DNA from: Paraflavitalea soli
Lineage (GTDB): Bacteria; Bacteroidota; Bacteroidia; Chitinophagales; Chitinophagaceae
NCBI RefSeq assembly: GCF_003555545.1
Contig: NZ_CP032157.1
Location: forward strand, 7,134,546-7,198,545
Length of the DNA: 64,000 bases
Direction: 5' to 3'
Positions 53,169 to 62,695 of the stretch are shown piece after piece. A program made the translations under genes and the position numbers. The notes below the pieces were generated by a model. That model saw nothing but the letters and a program-made list of their open reading frames with translations. It made no database searches and was not told the origin of the DNA. Position 1 is the stretch's first letter; every line of letters starts with the position of its first letter.

Positions 53169-55388
53169 ATGGATTTGTTGTATTTATTGTATTCGCTGCT
53201 ACGGAAGAAATGGATCATTGCCGGATGTACAGTTTTGGGGCTGGTAGCGGGTTTTGTGTTCACACTTTTTCAAACTAAGACCTACGGATCTGTTGCGCAA
53301 TATTCCACTGGTTTTACCATGGAGCAGAAGGTAAGTATCAAGGAAGAAGCAGGCCTGAATATCTACGAGATCGATCTGCGCTTTAATAACGTAATTGAAA
53401 CTTTCAAATCGCCCAAGGTAATGGGCATGCTTGCCTATAAGGTATTGTTGCATGACCTCGAAGACCTGAAGCCTTTCCGCACGCTGAATGAGGAGCAAAA
53501 GAAGAAAAACGAATATAAGCTGGTCAATATAGAGCATGCAAAGCAGACATTGCGCCGTAAAGTGGCCGCTATGGAGCTCCTGAATCCTTTTGATCCCGAA
53601 GAAAAAAAGATATTTGACCTGATGTATCTCTATGGGTACGCACCTGAATACCTGCAGGGTAAACTCTTTATCTCCCGGGCCGATCGTACGGATTACCTGG
53701 TGATCCTTTGCAGGTCAGAGCATCCCGAGTTGTCCGCCTATATTGCCAATACCCTCGGACAACAATTTATCCGCTTTTTTAACAGTATCTACGGCGTAAG
53801 GAACCTGGAGTCCGCTGCCAAGCTGGATAGCCTGGCTGCCGCCAAAAAGAGAACAGTAGACAGCCTGACCGAAGCGTTGAAGATTTTCCGGATAAAAATT
53901 GGTACGCCCAATGTTGCTGACAGGGCTTCTGCCGCTATGACGGTAGTACAGGGGGTGACCAGCAATTATCAGCAGGAACAGGCTAAACTGAATAATTTAA
54001 GGGGTGAATTGCGGTCTGTAGAATCTCAGATCAGGGATTTGAGCAGCCAAAGCTCCGGCAATACATTTGTCAATAACAATGGAGCGATTCTGGCCCTTGA
54101 AAGAGAGAACCAGAACCTCGAGATACAAAAGAATGGAAAGTCTGATGAAGAGATCAGGAAACTGACGGATCAGATCGATGCCAATGTGAAAAAGATTGCC
54201 CAACTGAAGGGGGCGGGCAGCAGCAATGTAGACCGGCAGAGCCGGCAAAACAGGACACAGAACCGCCAGGAAGACCTGGTTTCCCGTAAAACAGAGCTGG
54301 AAGAGCAGATACTGGCAGCAGAAGGTAACGTGAGGCTGTTTGGTAAGCAAAAAGAAGAATACGAAGCGATCACCAAAACAGGTGGCGGCGACCAGGTTAT
54401 CCTGGATGCCCAGGAGCGCGATCTGCGCATTGCCTCCCAGGAGTATGAGCAGTTGAAAAAGAGCATGCAGTCCTCTTTGGACCTCGACATCAATCCACAG
54501 AACAACTTTAAGCAAATATTGGTGGCCCAGCCAGCTTTTGTGGCAGAGCCTTCAAAGCGTTCCCTGGTGCTGGGCCTTTGCGGTATGTTGATGTTATTCC
54601 TGTCATCCTTTATCATTGTGGCCCTGGAGTTCTTTGATTCTTCCTTCAAAACACCTTCTATATTCCAGCGGGCTACCAAACTGAAATTGCTCAGCACACT
54701 CAACAAGCTCAACCTGAAGAAAAAGCCCTTGCAAGACTATTTAAAAGATAATGACAAGGAAGCTGACAGGGAAGGAGAGGGTGGCCTTTTTGTTGAAAAC
54801 CTGCGTAAGCTGCGGTTTGAACTGACCAATACAGGCAAAAAGATATTCCTGGTTACCAGCACCAAGCCCCAGGAAGGCAAGACCACGGTTATAGAAGCCC
54901 TGGCCAATAGCCTTAGCCTTACCAGGAAGAAAGTATTGGTAATAGATGCCAACTTTTCCAACAATACATTGACCCGCAAATTCGAAGCTAAACCCAGCCT
55001 GGAGCAGTTCAGCTTTTCGGGCCAGGGAAATGTGATGGATAAGTTTTTGGGCATAAAAAGCATGACTACCATCCCCAATACGGACCTGGTAGGATGCACC
55101 GAAGGCAATTATACCCCTTCAGAAATATTACCTAAGAACAACCTCCTGGAGCACCTGCCCAGGATCGCAGAGAACTATGACTTTGTTTTTATTGAAGGCG
55201 CCGCACTCAATAACCATGCAGATAGTAAAGAACTCTCTGCCAGTGTGGATGGTATAATAGCTGTTTTTTCGGCAAAATCTTCTTTAGGGCAAATTGATAA
55301 AGATTCTATCCAGTACCTCAATAGTACCGGCGATAAATTCGTGGGAACTATACTGAACAATGTGGAAGCTAATAATATGGATTTGTAG
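53169..55388 (+). CDS. Wzz/GumC-type polysaccharide co-polymerase with BY-kinase-like ATPase domain
   Basis: 739 aa. The N-terminal membrane helix (~14-34) and Wzz domain are followed by a long periplasmic coiled-coil (~215-460), a second helix (~490-512) and a cytoplasmic ATPase-like domain (~545-739). The last has Walker A VTSTKPQEGKTTV and Walker A' KVLVIDAN, but the Walker B place reads FVFIEGAAL, and there is no C-terminal tyrosine cluster. It may therefore bind nucleotide without being an active autophosphorylating tyrosine kinase. The family controls chain length and export of polysaccharide with Wzy. It is the first gene of the plus-strand exopolysaccharide operon; the acyltransferase follows after 24 bp. 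Confidence 0.87.
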   Translation: MDLLYLLYSLLRKKWIIAGCTVLGLVAGFVFTLFQTKTYGSVAQYSTGFTMEQKVSIKEEAGLNIYEIDLRFNNVIETFKSPKVMGMLAYKVLLHDLEDLKPFRTLNEEQKKKNEYKLVNIEHAKQTLRRKVAAMELLNPFDPEEKKIFDLMYLYGYAPEYLQGKLFISRADRTDYLVILCRSEHPELSAYIANTLGQQFIRFFNSIYGVRNLESAAKLDSLAAAKKRTVDSLTEALKIFRIKIGTPNVADRASAAMTVVQGVTSNYQQEQAKLNNLRGELRSVESQIRDLSSQSSGNTFVNNNGAILALERENQNLEIQKNGKSDEEIRKLTDQIDANVKKIAQLKGAGSSNVDRQSRQNRTQNRQEDLVSRKTELEEQILAAEGNVRLFGKQKEEYEAITKTGGGDQVILDAQERDLRIASQEYEQLKKSMQSSLDLDINPQNNFKQILVAQPAFVAEPSKRSLVLGLCGMLMLFLSSFIIVALEFFDSSFKTPSIFQRATKLKLLSTLNKLNLKKKPLQDYLKDNDKEADREGEGGLFVENLRKLRFELTNTGKKIFLVTSTKPQEGKTTVIEALANSLSLTRKKVLVIDANFSNNTLTRKFEAKPSLEQFSFSGQGNVMDKFLGIKSMTTIPNTDLVGCTEGNYTPSEILPKNNLLEHLPRIAENYDFVFIEGAALNNHADSKELSASVDGIIAVFSAKSSLGQIDKDSIQYLNSTGDKFVGTILNNVEANNMDL

Positions 55389-55412
55389 TGCATAGTAAAC
55401 CTTATACCGGTC

Positions 55413-56552
55413 ATGTTCAATTATTTATTTAACGCTCAAAAAATATTAAACAGGAGTCGTTACCCCTGGATAGATTATGCCAGGGGTATCACCATCCTGC
55501 TGGTAGTATACCGGCATGTATTTGAAGGATTAGGCAATGTGGGAGAAGGCTCGGGAAGTTATGCAGGATTAAAGTATTTCAATATCTTTTTCTTCAGTTT
55601 CCGGATGCCTTTATTCTTTATTGTTTCGGGTATTTTTGTAGGTGGTAGCCTCGTGCGCAAAGGTATTGGTGATTATATCGGAAACAGGTTCCAGACCATC
55701 TTTTACCCGTTGATAGTGTGGGGCAGTATCCAGATCTCCCTGCAGCTTTTATTTGCAGGGTACGCCAATGCAGAACGGGAGCCGATGAACTACTTACACC
55801 TGATCATCGATCCACGTAAGATCGAGCAGTTCTGGTACCTGAATGCCTTATTCTTTGTAAGCGTGTTGTATGCCCTGGTGCACTGGTATGGAAAGGTGAG
55901 GCCATGGCAGCAGCTGGTACTGGGCGTGATCCTCTATGCTGTTTCCGGCTATTGCCATATCCACCAGATCCATATAGGGTTTTTGATCGATGTGTCGTTC
56001 TTTTACCTGTTTTTTGCGGTCGGACATGTATTTTCGGATATGGTGCTGAACACGAAGAACCATGCTATCCTTACGTCCTGGCGTACCACCCTGATAGCCC
56101 TGCCGTTTTTTGTATTGATCCAGCATTATTTTACCTACCTCAACCTGCAGCACCAGGACGATTACTATGTACAATACCAGCAACCGGCTATTTTTGCCAT
56201 CACAGCCCTGCTGGGCGGCGCTTTTGTGATCCAGGTATCGTTCCTGCTGCAAAAGCTCGATATCCTGCGTTTTTTGCGCGTAATAGGGTATCACTCCCTG
56301 TACATTTATGTGATGCACCTGATGATCACCGCAGCGGTCAGAAACCTGCTGTTGAAATCATTTGGTGTACAGAATATTCCGGTATTACTGGTCGTTAGTG
56401 TCACCGTAGGCGTCATTTTGCCGGTAATATTGTATAATATCGCGGAGCGTGCAGGCGCCTGGTGGCTGTTTTCCCTGAAAAAGCCTGCCACAGCCGAAGC
56501 GCCTGAACCGCGAAAGGATAAGGCCGGCAAAAGCATCGCAATAGGAAGTTAG
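55413..56552 (+). CDS. Membrane acyltransferase (acyltransferase-3 family)
   Basis: A 379-aa integral membrane protein with about ten helices. The motif YPWIDYARGITILLVVYRHV (D-x-x-R-G and the catalytic-type His) opens the domain, and FFSFRMPLFFIVSGIF follows, as in O-acetyltransferases of the OafA/NodX family. The C-terminal tail is charged. It is expected to O-acylate the exopolysaccharide or its lipid-linked unit. It stands between the Wzz-like gene and a 33-aa membrane peptide gene, with short gaps on both sides. Confidence 0.88.
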   Translation: MFNYLFNAQKILNRSRYPWIDYARGITILLVVYRHVFEGLGNVGEGSGSYAGLKYFNIFFFSFRMPLFFIVSGIFVGGSLVRKGIGDYIGNRFQTIFYPLIVWGSIQISLQLLFAGYANAEREPMNYLHLIIDPRKIEQFWYLNALFFVSVLYALVHWYGKVRPWQQLVLGVILYAVSGYCHIHQIHIGFLIDVSFFYLFFAVGHVFSDMVLNTKNHAILTSWRTTLIALPFFVLIQHYFTYLNLQHQDDYYVQYQQPAIFAITALLGGAFVIQVSFLLQKLDILRFLRVIGYHSLYIYVMHLMITAAVRNLLLKSFGVQNIPVLLVVSVTVGVILPVILYNIAERAGAWWLFSLKKPATAEAPEPRKDKAGKSIAIGS

Positions 56553-56571
56553 TCAAGCATAATTGATCGAA

Positions 56572-56673
56572 ATGGAAAATGAAGACCACAAATACAAAAC
56601 CTTCGAGCTCATCAGCATCCTGTTTGCAATAGCATTCACCGCTGGTATGTTTGTAAAGTTTTTGTTCTTTTAG
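56572..56673 (+). CDS. 33-aa single-helix membrane peptide
   Basis: A small frame: ATG at 56572-56574, TAG at 56671-56673. The product has a polar N-terminus (MENEDHKYKTFE) and one hydrophobic helix (LISILFAIAFTAGMFVKFLF). It lies in the 126-bp gap between the acyltransferase and the Wzy-like gene; the next ATG is only 5 bp after its stop, as expected for translational coupling. No homologue is known to me. Its position suggests a subunit or regulator of the polymerase or acyltransferase, but a leader-peptide role or chance frame cannot be excluded. Confidence 0.55.
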   Translation: MENEDHKYKTFELISILFAIAFTAGMFVKFLFF

Positions 56674-56678
56674 TCCCT

Positions 56679-58178
56679 ATGGTAAGAAACGTGCTACATA
56701 AAGCCTCTGAATCAGTAACGTCTTGGTTGCATTATCACTTCATGGACCGGAAAATGGCCACCACAGTGGGTGTCGCCATCCTGGGCTTCATAGCCATCGG
56801 CATGTCTTATATTACCGTACTGGTCGATTCGAAGATCAGTATTGGTATTGTGTCCGGCGTAGCCGGCATACTCATTTTCCTGCTGTGTATCATGTATCCT
56901 ACCGTAGGATACTACGCTACCTATATTATTACATTATTTCTCATGTTTCCCCAACGGCTGTTGAATTCAGCCGCCGTGATCCCTACAGGATTGATCCCCG
57001 AATACCTCTCTTACCTTACTTTATTGGGCGTGATCACCCGGCAGGAATACAAAAAAGAAGCTACCAGTAAATTCTGGAACCATGGCATTACCATATGGAT
57101 CATCGTCCTGTTGGCTTACTACCTGTTGGAGATTGCCAATCCCGCTGCTGCCAGTAAGCTTGGCTGGTTCAACTTCTTCCGCAAGCAGGTAAGCTTTGCC
57201 GCATTTTTTTACATGAGCTATTGCTTCTTTAATTCGCGCAAGGCCATTGAATTCTTTATGAAATTCTGGATCATACTCAGCACCATAGAAGCTGTGTATG
57301 CCTGTAAGCAGCAGTGGCTGGGGCTTTTCGGGTGGGAGCAGCGCTGGCTCATGTCCGATCCCGACCGGGTAGGCCTGTTTATCAACGGAGGCTTTGTACG
57401 TCGCTTCGGCCTCCTGTCCGACCCTGCTTCCGCAGGTATCTTATACGCCTCTTCAACCGTGCTTTTACTGGTGCTGGCCCTGCAATCGCGCATTGCCCGG
57501 CAGCGGACATTGTATTATGTGCTGGCTATTCTTCATTTCATGGCCACCAGTTATACCGGTACCCGCACAGCTACCCTGATGGTAGTGGCCGGCATTGTAT
57601 TTTACTGCGTACTTACCTTGTATGAGAAACGTACCCTGATCTTCTCAGGCGTTTTTGCCTTTATGCTCACCGCACTGCTGGTAGCGCCTATCTATGACAA
57701 TATGATCATCAACCGGTTGCGGTCTACCTTCGAAGGCTCCAAAGATCCCTCCGCCCTGGTAAGGGACCTGAACCGCAAAATAGCCCAGCCTTATGTGCAC
57801 AGCCACCCGATCGGCGGGGGGCTCAACACATCCGGACTGATCGGCACCATGTACAATCCCGGTCACTTTCTGTCTTTTATTCCGCCAGACAGTGCCTATA
57901 TGCAAACCATGATGGAGCAGGGCCCCATTGGCCTGGCCCTCTTGCTGATCTTTTATTATGTGATCCTGCGCACCGGCATCCGGTATTTTTACCGGGTGCG
58001 CGATCCTGATCTGAAAGCCATCTATGCCGCCAACCTGGTATCTGTTTTTAGCCTGATGGTGGCGCAGTATTCGCAAATGGCCATCGGTCAATATCCCAAT
58101 GTGTTGTATTTTTATTCGGCCCTGGCCATTTTCCTGAAATTACACCTGTACGATTCACAAAAAGCTGAAGTAAACTAA
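56679..58178 (+). CDS. O-antigen polymerase / ligase-like membrane protein (Wzy-like)
   Basis: A 499-aa protein with about twelve membrane helices and a large periplasmic loop between ~345 and ~405. The loop carries HPIGGGLNTSGLIG and the FIPPDSAYMQTMMEQGPIGLA segment, the Wzy_C/O-antigen ligase signature. It should polymerise lipid-linked repeat units in the periplasm, with chain length set by the Wzz-like protein. The gene follows the 33-aa peptide after 5 bp and precedes the TolC-like gene by 15 bp, so the operon is tight. Confidence 0.87.
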   Translation: MVRNVLHKASESVTSWLHYHFMDRKMATTVGVAILGFIAIGMSYITVLVDSKISIGIVSGVAGILIFLLCIMYPTVGYYATYIITLFLMFPQRLLNSAAVIPTGLIPEYLSYLTLLGVITRQEYKKEATSKFWNHGITIWIIVLLAYYLLEIANPAAASKLGWFNFFRKQVSFAAFFYMSYCFFNSRKAIEFFMKFWIILSTIEAVYACKQQWLGLFGWEQRWLMSDPDRVGLFINGGFVRRFGLLSDPASAGILYASSTVLLLVLALQSRIARQRTLYYVLAILHFMATSYTGTRTATLMVVAGIVFYCVLTLYEKRTLIFSGVFAFMLTALLVAPIYDNMIINRLRSTFEGSKDPSALVRDLNRKIAQPYVHSHPIGGGLNTSGLIGTMYNPGHFLSFIPPDSAYMQTMMEQGPIGLALLLIFYYVILRTGIRYFYRVRDPDLKAIYAANLVSVFSLMVAQYSQMAIGQYPNVLYFYSALAIFLKLHLYDSQKAEVN

Positions 58179-58193
58179 AACGAACCTTTCAAC

Positions 58194-58916
58194 ATGAACA
58201 AAATATTTGCCGGCATTTGCTTACTGATGCTCACGGCCGCTGCCTCAGAAGCCCAACAACCCACCGGGCGCAATGTTTCTACCTACCATGCCAACCTGGA
58301 TACCAGCCAGATCACCGATATCCGGGAAAGGCTGGTGCAGCTGGCTTTGCAGAACCCCAATTTTGAGATTGCCGACCGCAATGTGAATATAGCTACCTAC
58401 CAACTCCGCAAGGCCAAAGGGAGCTGGCTGGGTGCTTTATCGGCTTCCGGCAACGTTAATGAATATACCATTAACCCCAGTAGCGCTCCTTCCAACCAGG
58501 CTACCCTGTACCCGAAATACAACTTTAGCCTCAACCTGCCACTGGACTTCTTTACCTCCAGGGGCAATGAAGTGAAGATTGCCCGGGAAAATATTTATAT
58601 CGCCAATGCACAAAAGAACGACCAGTACCGCACTATCCGTAAATCGGTATTGTCCAAATATGAGGACTACCTGCTGCATAAGGAAAAGCTGGAATTGATC
58701 ACCCGTATGACCCAATCGGAGTACACCGAATACAAACTGGCCGAGAAAGACTTCTCTGATGGATTGGTGACCCCCGAAGTGTTCAAGAAAGCTGAAAATG
58801 CCTACTATGAGCAATTGATGCGCAAAGCCGACTTTCAGCGGAATTTCAGCATTGCAAAATTGGAACTGGAACAAATGATTGGCGTAAGCATCGATGATAT
58901 TCTCGGAAAAAAATAA
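58194..58916 (+). CDS. Half-length TolC-like outer-membrane protein
   Basis: 240 aa with a signal peptide (~1-20, ends SEAQ). The region RLVQLALQNPNFEIADRNVN resembles the start of an OEP domain, and the two long helices (~135-175 and ~180-230) resemble TolC hairpins. Only one of the two usual repeats is present and there is no frame break, so it is a naturally short protein rather than a truncated gene. The short length fits a multimer of more subunits than TolC's three. In this operon it is the only predicted outer-membrane component and could act in polysaccharide export. That is inference. Confidence 0.65.
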   Translation: MNKIFAGICLLMLTAAASEAQQPTGRNVSTYHANLDTSQITDIRERLVQLALQNPNFEIADRNVNIATYQLRKAKGSWLGALSASGNVNEYTINPSSAPSNQATLYPKYNFSLNLPLDFFTSRGNEVKIARENIYIANAQKNDQYRTIRKSVLSKYEDYLLHKEKLELITRMTQSEYTEYKLAEKDFSDGLVTPEVFKKAENAYYEQLMRKADFQRNFSIAKLELEQMIGVSIDDILGKK

Positions 58917-58925
58917 AGGAGCGCA

Positions 58926-60122
58926 ATGACCCTCACCCAACCCACTATACCGCAGGCTGCCTCTGCAGCAGGCGCCGCCAGAACGAAAGTTTTCTTTCCC
59001 AATCTTGACGGGTTGCGGTTTATTTCTTTTTTGGTGGTATTCCTGCACCATTGCTACCTGTCTTTTTTCAGCTACCTGCAAACCTCATCCCCTGTTGCCT
59101 TTAGCATACAATCCTTTTTGTTTAAGTATGGCACCCTGGGCGTTAACTTCTTCTTTGTGCTCAGTGGATTCCTGATCACCTACCTGCTTATCCGGGAAAA
59201 AGAAGTAACCGGTACGATCCATGTAGGTAATTTTTATATACGCCGTATCCTGCGTATCTGGCCTTTGTATTACCTCTGCCTGTTCATTGGCTTTGTTGTA
59301 TTTGCCATGCTTAAGAAAATGAGCGGGGAAGTGCCCCAGGAAAGCGCCAATGCCTGGTATTACATTTTCCTCATTGGCAATTTTGACTACCTCAATACCT
59401 GGCCCGTAAAGCCCGACGCCATTCTGTTGTCGGTACTGTGGTCCGTATGTGTGGAGGAGCAGTTTTACCTGGCCTGGCCCGTTATTCTCAGGTGGGTGCC
59501 CGTCAGGCTGTACAAATATGTATTTGCTGCCATCATCCTCCTGTCCCTCGTGTTCCGGTCGTTTTATACCCAGCATACCGAAGCCGATCATGCCGTACGC
59601 TATTTTCATACCCTGTCCCTGATCGGCGATATGGCCCTGGGCGCTATGCTGGCCTGGCTGGTATCATTCCCCAACAAGTTCAGGGATCTTATTACCAACC
59701 TTAGTAAACCGGCTATCGCGTTTATATATATCGGTGCTTTGTGCGTAACCCTGGGCAAAGAGTATATCTTTCCCTATGGTATACCCATCATTTTTGAACG
59801 CCTGGTGATCGGTATCTTCTTTGCCCTGATCATTGCTGAACAGAACTTTGCGAAGAACTCCCTCTTCAAAATGAGCCGGTTTAAGCTCGTTAGCAAACTG
59901 GGGGTTTACACGTACGGACTGTACTGCCTGCACTTGTTGGGCATGTATGCAACCGTAAGATTGGTGGTAAAATTGGGTTGGGCGGAAGACCAGCTATGGG
60001 TAGCAGTTGCATCTGCAGTGATCGCCCTGTTGCTGTCCGTTGTGATCAGCCTGGGGTCTTATCATTTGTTCGAGAAGTGGTTTTTGAAGTGGAAGGATAA
60101 ATTCGCTTTCATTACCAAATAA
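58926..60122 (+). CDS. Membrane acyltransferase (OafA/YrhL-like)
   Basis: A 398-aa acyltransferase-3 enzyme with about ten membrane helices. FFPNLDGLRFISFLVVFLHH carries the D-G-L-R and His motif; FFFVLSGFLITYLLIREK and FYIRRILRIWPLYYL are the standard second and third motifs, and SVCVEEQFYLAWP the fourth. It is predicted to transfer an acyl, usually acetyl, group to a sugar from the cytoplasmic side. It lies 9 bp after the TolC-like gene. It is the second acyltransferase in the operon, so the polymer may carry two kinds of acyl substituent. Confidence 0.9.
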   Translation: MTLTQPTIPQAASAAGAARTKVFFPNLDGLRFISFLVVFLHHCYLSFFSYLQTSSPVAFSIQSFLFKYGTLGVNFFFVLSGFLITYLLIREKEVTGTIHVGNFYIRRILRIWPLYYLCLFIGFVVFAMLKKMSGEVPQESANAWYYIFLIGNFDYLNTWPVKPDAILLSVLWSVCVEEQFYLAWPVILRWVPVRLYKYVFAAIILLSLVFRSFYTQHTEADHAVRYFHTLSLIGDMALGAMLAWLVSFPNKFRDLITNLSKPAIAFIYIGALCVTLGKEYIFPYGIPIIFERLVIGIFFALIIAEQNFAKNSLFKMSRFKLVSKLGVYTYGLYCLHLLGMYATVRLVVKLGWAEDQLWVAVASAVIALLLSVVISLGSYHLFEKWFLKWKDKFAFITK

Positions 60123-60192
60123 TGCACTGTATATTGTGTCGCCAATACTAACTACTAACGGGTTGCTGCTACTATCAATTTAAACGGCATTA

Positions 60193-61794
60193 ATGAATCG
60201 GCGTCCAAGACTTCCGGAGCAACTATTTGTTTTTACCGGATCGTTTATTTTTTTCCTGTGTACACTGGCGGCCAACTTCTCTGGCCCCCATGACTCCATC
60301 GGCTACCTCAACGGCATGGTCACCGGCAAGCACTTGTTTCATCCACACCACCTTATATATCATTTCGTTACCCATTACTGGCTCGTATTCGCCCAGTCCA
60401 TCTTTCCGGGTGTTAAGGACTATTACCTGGCAGAGGTGTTTACCGCTTTATGGGGCAGCGGCACCATGGCTGTGCTGTATAGTTTTTTCCGTAACCGGTT
60501 TCGCTTACCCGTATTATCGTCCATCATAAGCCTCACCGTCATTGCTTTCACCTTTGGTGTTTGGTTCTATAGCACCAATATCGAAGTGTATGCGCCCCCC
60601 ATGTTCTTTTTGCTCCTGGCCCTGTATATATTGACAAAAGACAATTTCCGGCAGGCCGATTGCTGGAAAGTGATCCTGCTTCATGTGATGGCTATCCTGT
60701 TTCACCAGGTGCACGTGCTATTTACCGTGGTCATACTGTATAAGCTGTGGCAACAGCGTAAAAATATCAACCTGGTCTCTTCCCTGGTGCAATATGCTGT
60801 TACAGGCATCGTACTGGTAGGCGGCGCCTATTTCCTGGTGGGATGGGTGATTGAAGGGAATAACAGCTTTCCCCAATGGATCAGCTGGTTTGAGGGGTAT
60901 ACCCAAAGCAATGATTACTGGAAGCCATTGAATAGCAAAATGCCTGTATTGATAGCCACGGGTTATTCCCATGCCTTTATCGGCGGTCATTTTGTGTTCC
61001 GCCTGCCACCCGTGGAAAGGTATTTGAGCAAATCTTTGTCCAGCCATTCCCTGGGCGATGAAATGTTCCTGGCCCGTCACATCTCCCATTCCATGGCTGT
61101 TTTTCTGGCCGTGCTCAGTGCCCTGCTGGGCCTGGTGATGTTATGGCTGGTGATCCGGTTTGCCCGGTATTACAAGACTATCCGTACTACCTTGGGTAAT
61201 GTAGTTACCCCCCTTATGCTGATCGGGATTGTGTACTCCGTCTTTTTCTGTTTCTGGATGCCGGAGATCCTTGAGTTCTGGATATTCCAGTCCATCCTGG
61301 TATGGCTGCTGTTGCTGGGTACCCTTCAATATGCAGGGCAGGGAATACCCCCTTTCAGGGGATGGGGCCGTCTGAAGCCCATCGCGCTGGTAGCCATCAT
61401 CAGCCTTATGTTGTTTACGATCAATTTCTTTGGCAGTATCCGCTGGCTGCTGGACATTGAAAACGATGAGTATTATGCTAAAATAAAACAGGTAAAGGAA
61501 GTGGTACGCGAAAAAGACGTGGTATTGCTGCAGGATGCCTGGCAGCTTAAAGATTTCCTCAACTACTTTGCCAAAGCTACTGTGTATGAGGCCCCTGCCG
61601 TTGATTCTTTAAAGCCCGTCGTCAATAAGGCCATCACAGACTGTCTCCAAAACGGGGGCCGCCTGTACATCTATACAGAAGCTACCCATTACCAGCCCCA
61701 GGGCACCACTTATATTGATTCCCTGTTACAGGTATACGGATCGCGTAAAAGAGTATTCCCCGATCCTGCGGCCACTATTTTGGTAGTGGAATAA
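60193..61794 (+). CDS. GT-C-like multispanning membrane protein (DUF2723/PMT-like)
   Basis: 533 aa with about ten to eleven helices and a soluble C-terminal domain (~430-533, EYYAKIKQVKEVVREKDVVL ... TILVVE). Near the N-terminus are SGPHDSIGYLNGM and HPHHLIYH, the acidic and His positions expected in the first periplasmic loop of GT-C enzymes that use polyprenyl-phosphate sugars. This is similar to DUF2723/PMT-type proteins, though overall similarity is moderate. It is predicted to add a sugar in the periplasm. Last gene of the plus-strand exopolysaccharide operon, 70 bp after the acyltransferase. Confidence 0.65.
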   Translation: MNRRPRLPEQLFVFTGSFIFFLCTLAANFSGPHDSIGYLNGMVTGKHLFHPHHLIYHFVTHYWLVFAQSIFPGVKDYYLAEVFTALWGSGTMAVLYSFFRNRFRLPVLSSIISLTVIAFTFGVWFYSTNIEVYAPPMFFLLLALYILTKDNFRQADCWKVILLHVMAILFHQVHVLFTVVILYKLWQQRKNINLVSSLVQYAVTGIVLVGGAYFLVGWVIEGNNSFPQWISWFEGYTQSNDYWKPLNSKMPVLIATGYSHAFIGGHFVFRLPPVERYLSKSLSSHSLGDEMFLARHISHSMAVFLAVLSALLGLVMLWLVIRFARYYKTIRTTLGNVVTPLMLIGIVYSVFFCFWMPEILEFWIFQSILVWLLLLGTLQYAGQGIPPFRGWGRLKPIALVAIISLMLFTINFFGSIRWLLDIENDEYYAKIKQVKEVVREKDVVLLQDAWQLKDFLNYFAKATVYEAPAVDSLKPVVNKAITDCLQNGGRLYIYTEATHYQPQGTTYIDSLLQVYGSRKRVFPDPAATILVVE

Positions 61795-62048
61795 GCCCGT
61801 AGGGAGCAGTGAGCCAGACTTTGTTTAAGTTAGCGCCTGCCTGTTGCGGGAATTTTCAACAGATGATTGAATTGTCCATTATTTGCTTATTTTAATAGCA
61901 CCTTGCCTGTGATAATAGTACATTGTTATCCAAATATCTCTCTGCCAAACCAGGCTTTATCCTAAGAGTTTTTCCTTGTATTCAATAGCCGGACATTCCT
62001 GGCTGTTCTTGTTCATGGTATTACTATACCGGATAAAATCCCTGTAAA

Positions 62049-62621
62049 ATGCCTGGCACCTCTGATAACAACCTGATGTCTGACTTCCACAACAATAAGC
62101 CCTCGGCTATACAAACTATCTTCAGTGAATATTATGCTTCTATGGTGCAATATGCCCACCAGCTTATTAATGATCAGCAGGAAGCAGAGGAAATGGTGGT
62201 CAATACATTCATAAAACTGATAGCTATGCGCCGGAACTTCAAAACACTGGCCGATGTGAAAGCCTTCCTGCTCGTTACCGTGCGCAATGCCTGTTATGAT
62301 TATTTAAGTTGCCTGGATATGGAGCGGCCTTCCAAAAAAGAATTGCTTTCCCTCTCTGATCTGGTGAAGACAAATAAGGAAGGTCAACCAATTCTCTTTA
62401 CTACCGGGATGTTATTGGTATTGTATGAAGGCATCAATCAATTAACTCCCCAGTGCGGAGAGGTCTTCAAGTTATACTTCTACAACAAAATGACCACCAA
62501 AGACGTGGCTGCTCAATTGGACATGCCAGTCAAATTGGTTAGGGCACATAAGGCCAAAGCAGTCAAATTCCTGCGTGCCTCTCTTTCCCAAAGCCTTACG
62601 ATAACCCACTCCCTCAATTGA
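62049..62621 (+). CDS. ECF-type RNA polymerase sigma-70 factor
   Basis: 190 aa (or 181 if the Met at 62076 is the start). Region 2 is at ~20-85 (YYASMVQYAHQLINDQQEAE, NTFIKL, DVKAFLLVTVRNACYDYL) and region 4 at ~130-180 (LTPQCGEVFKLYFYNKMTTK, DVAAQLDMPVKLVRAHKAKA). It belongs to the family of Bacteroidota sigma factors that often pair with FecR-type anti-sigma factors and SusCD systems. No anti-sigma gene follows here; the next ~1 kb is non-coding, so the partner is missing or distant. Its regulon is unknown. Confidence 0.88.
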   Translation: MPGTSDNNLMSDFHNNKPSAIQTIFSEYYASMVQYAHQLINDQQEAEEMVVNTFIKLIAMRRNFKTLADVKAFLLVTVRNACYDYLSCLDMERPSKKELLSLSDLVKTNKEGQPILFTTGMLLVLYEGINQLTPQCGEVFKLYFYNKMTTKDVAAQLDMPVKLVRAHKAKAVKFLRASLSQSLTITHSLN

Positions 62622-62695
62622 TACTCTCGCCTTGGCAAAATTTCCATCCCAGACAATCCGCGAAATCCCACAATCCATTAATCAGCAATAAAAAA

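Noticed and set aside
62472-62678. Minus-strand frame overlapping the sigma factor end
   Set aside because: It is the shadow of region 4 of the sigma factor and shows no protein family.
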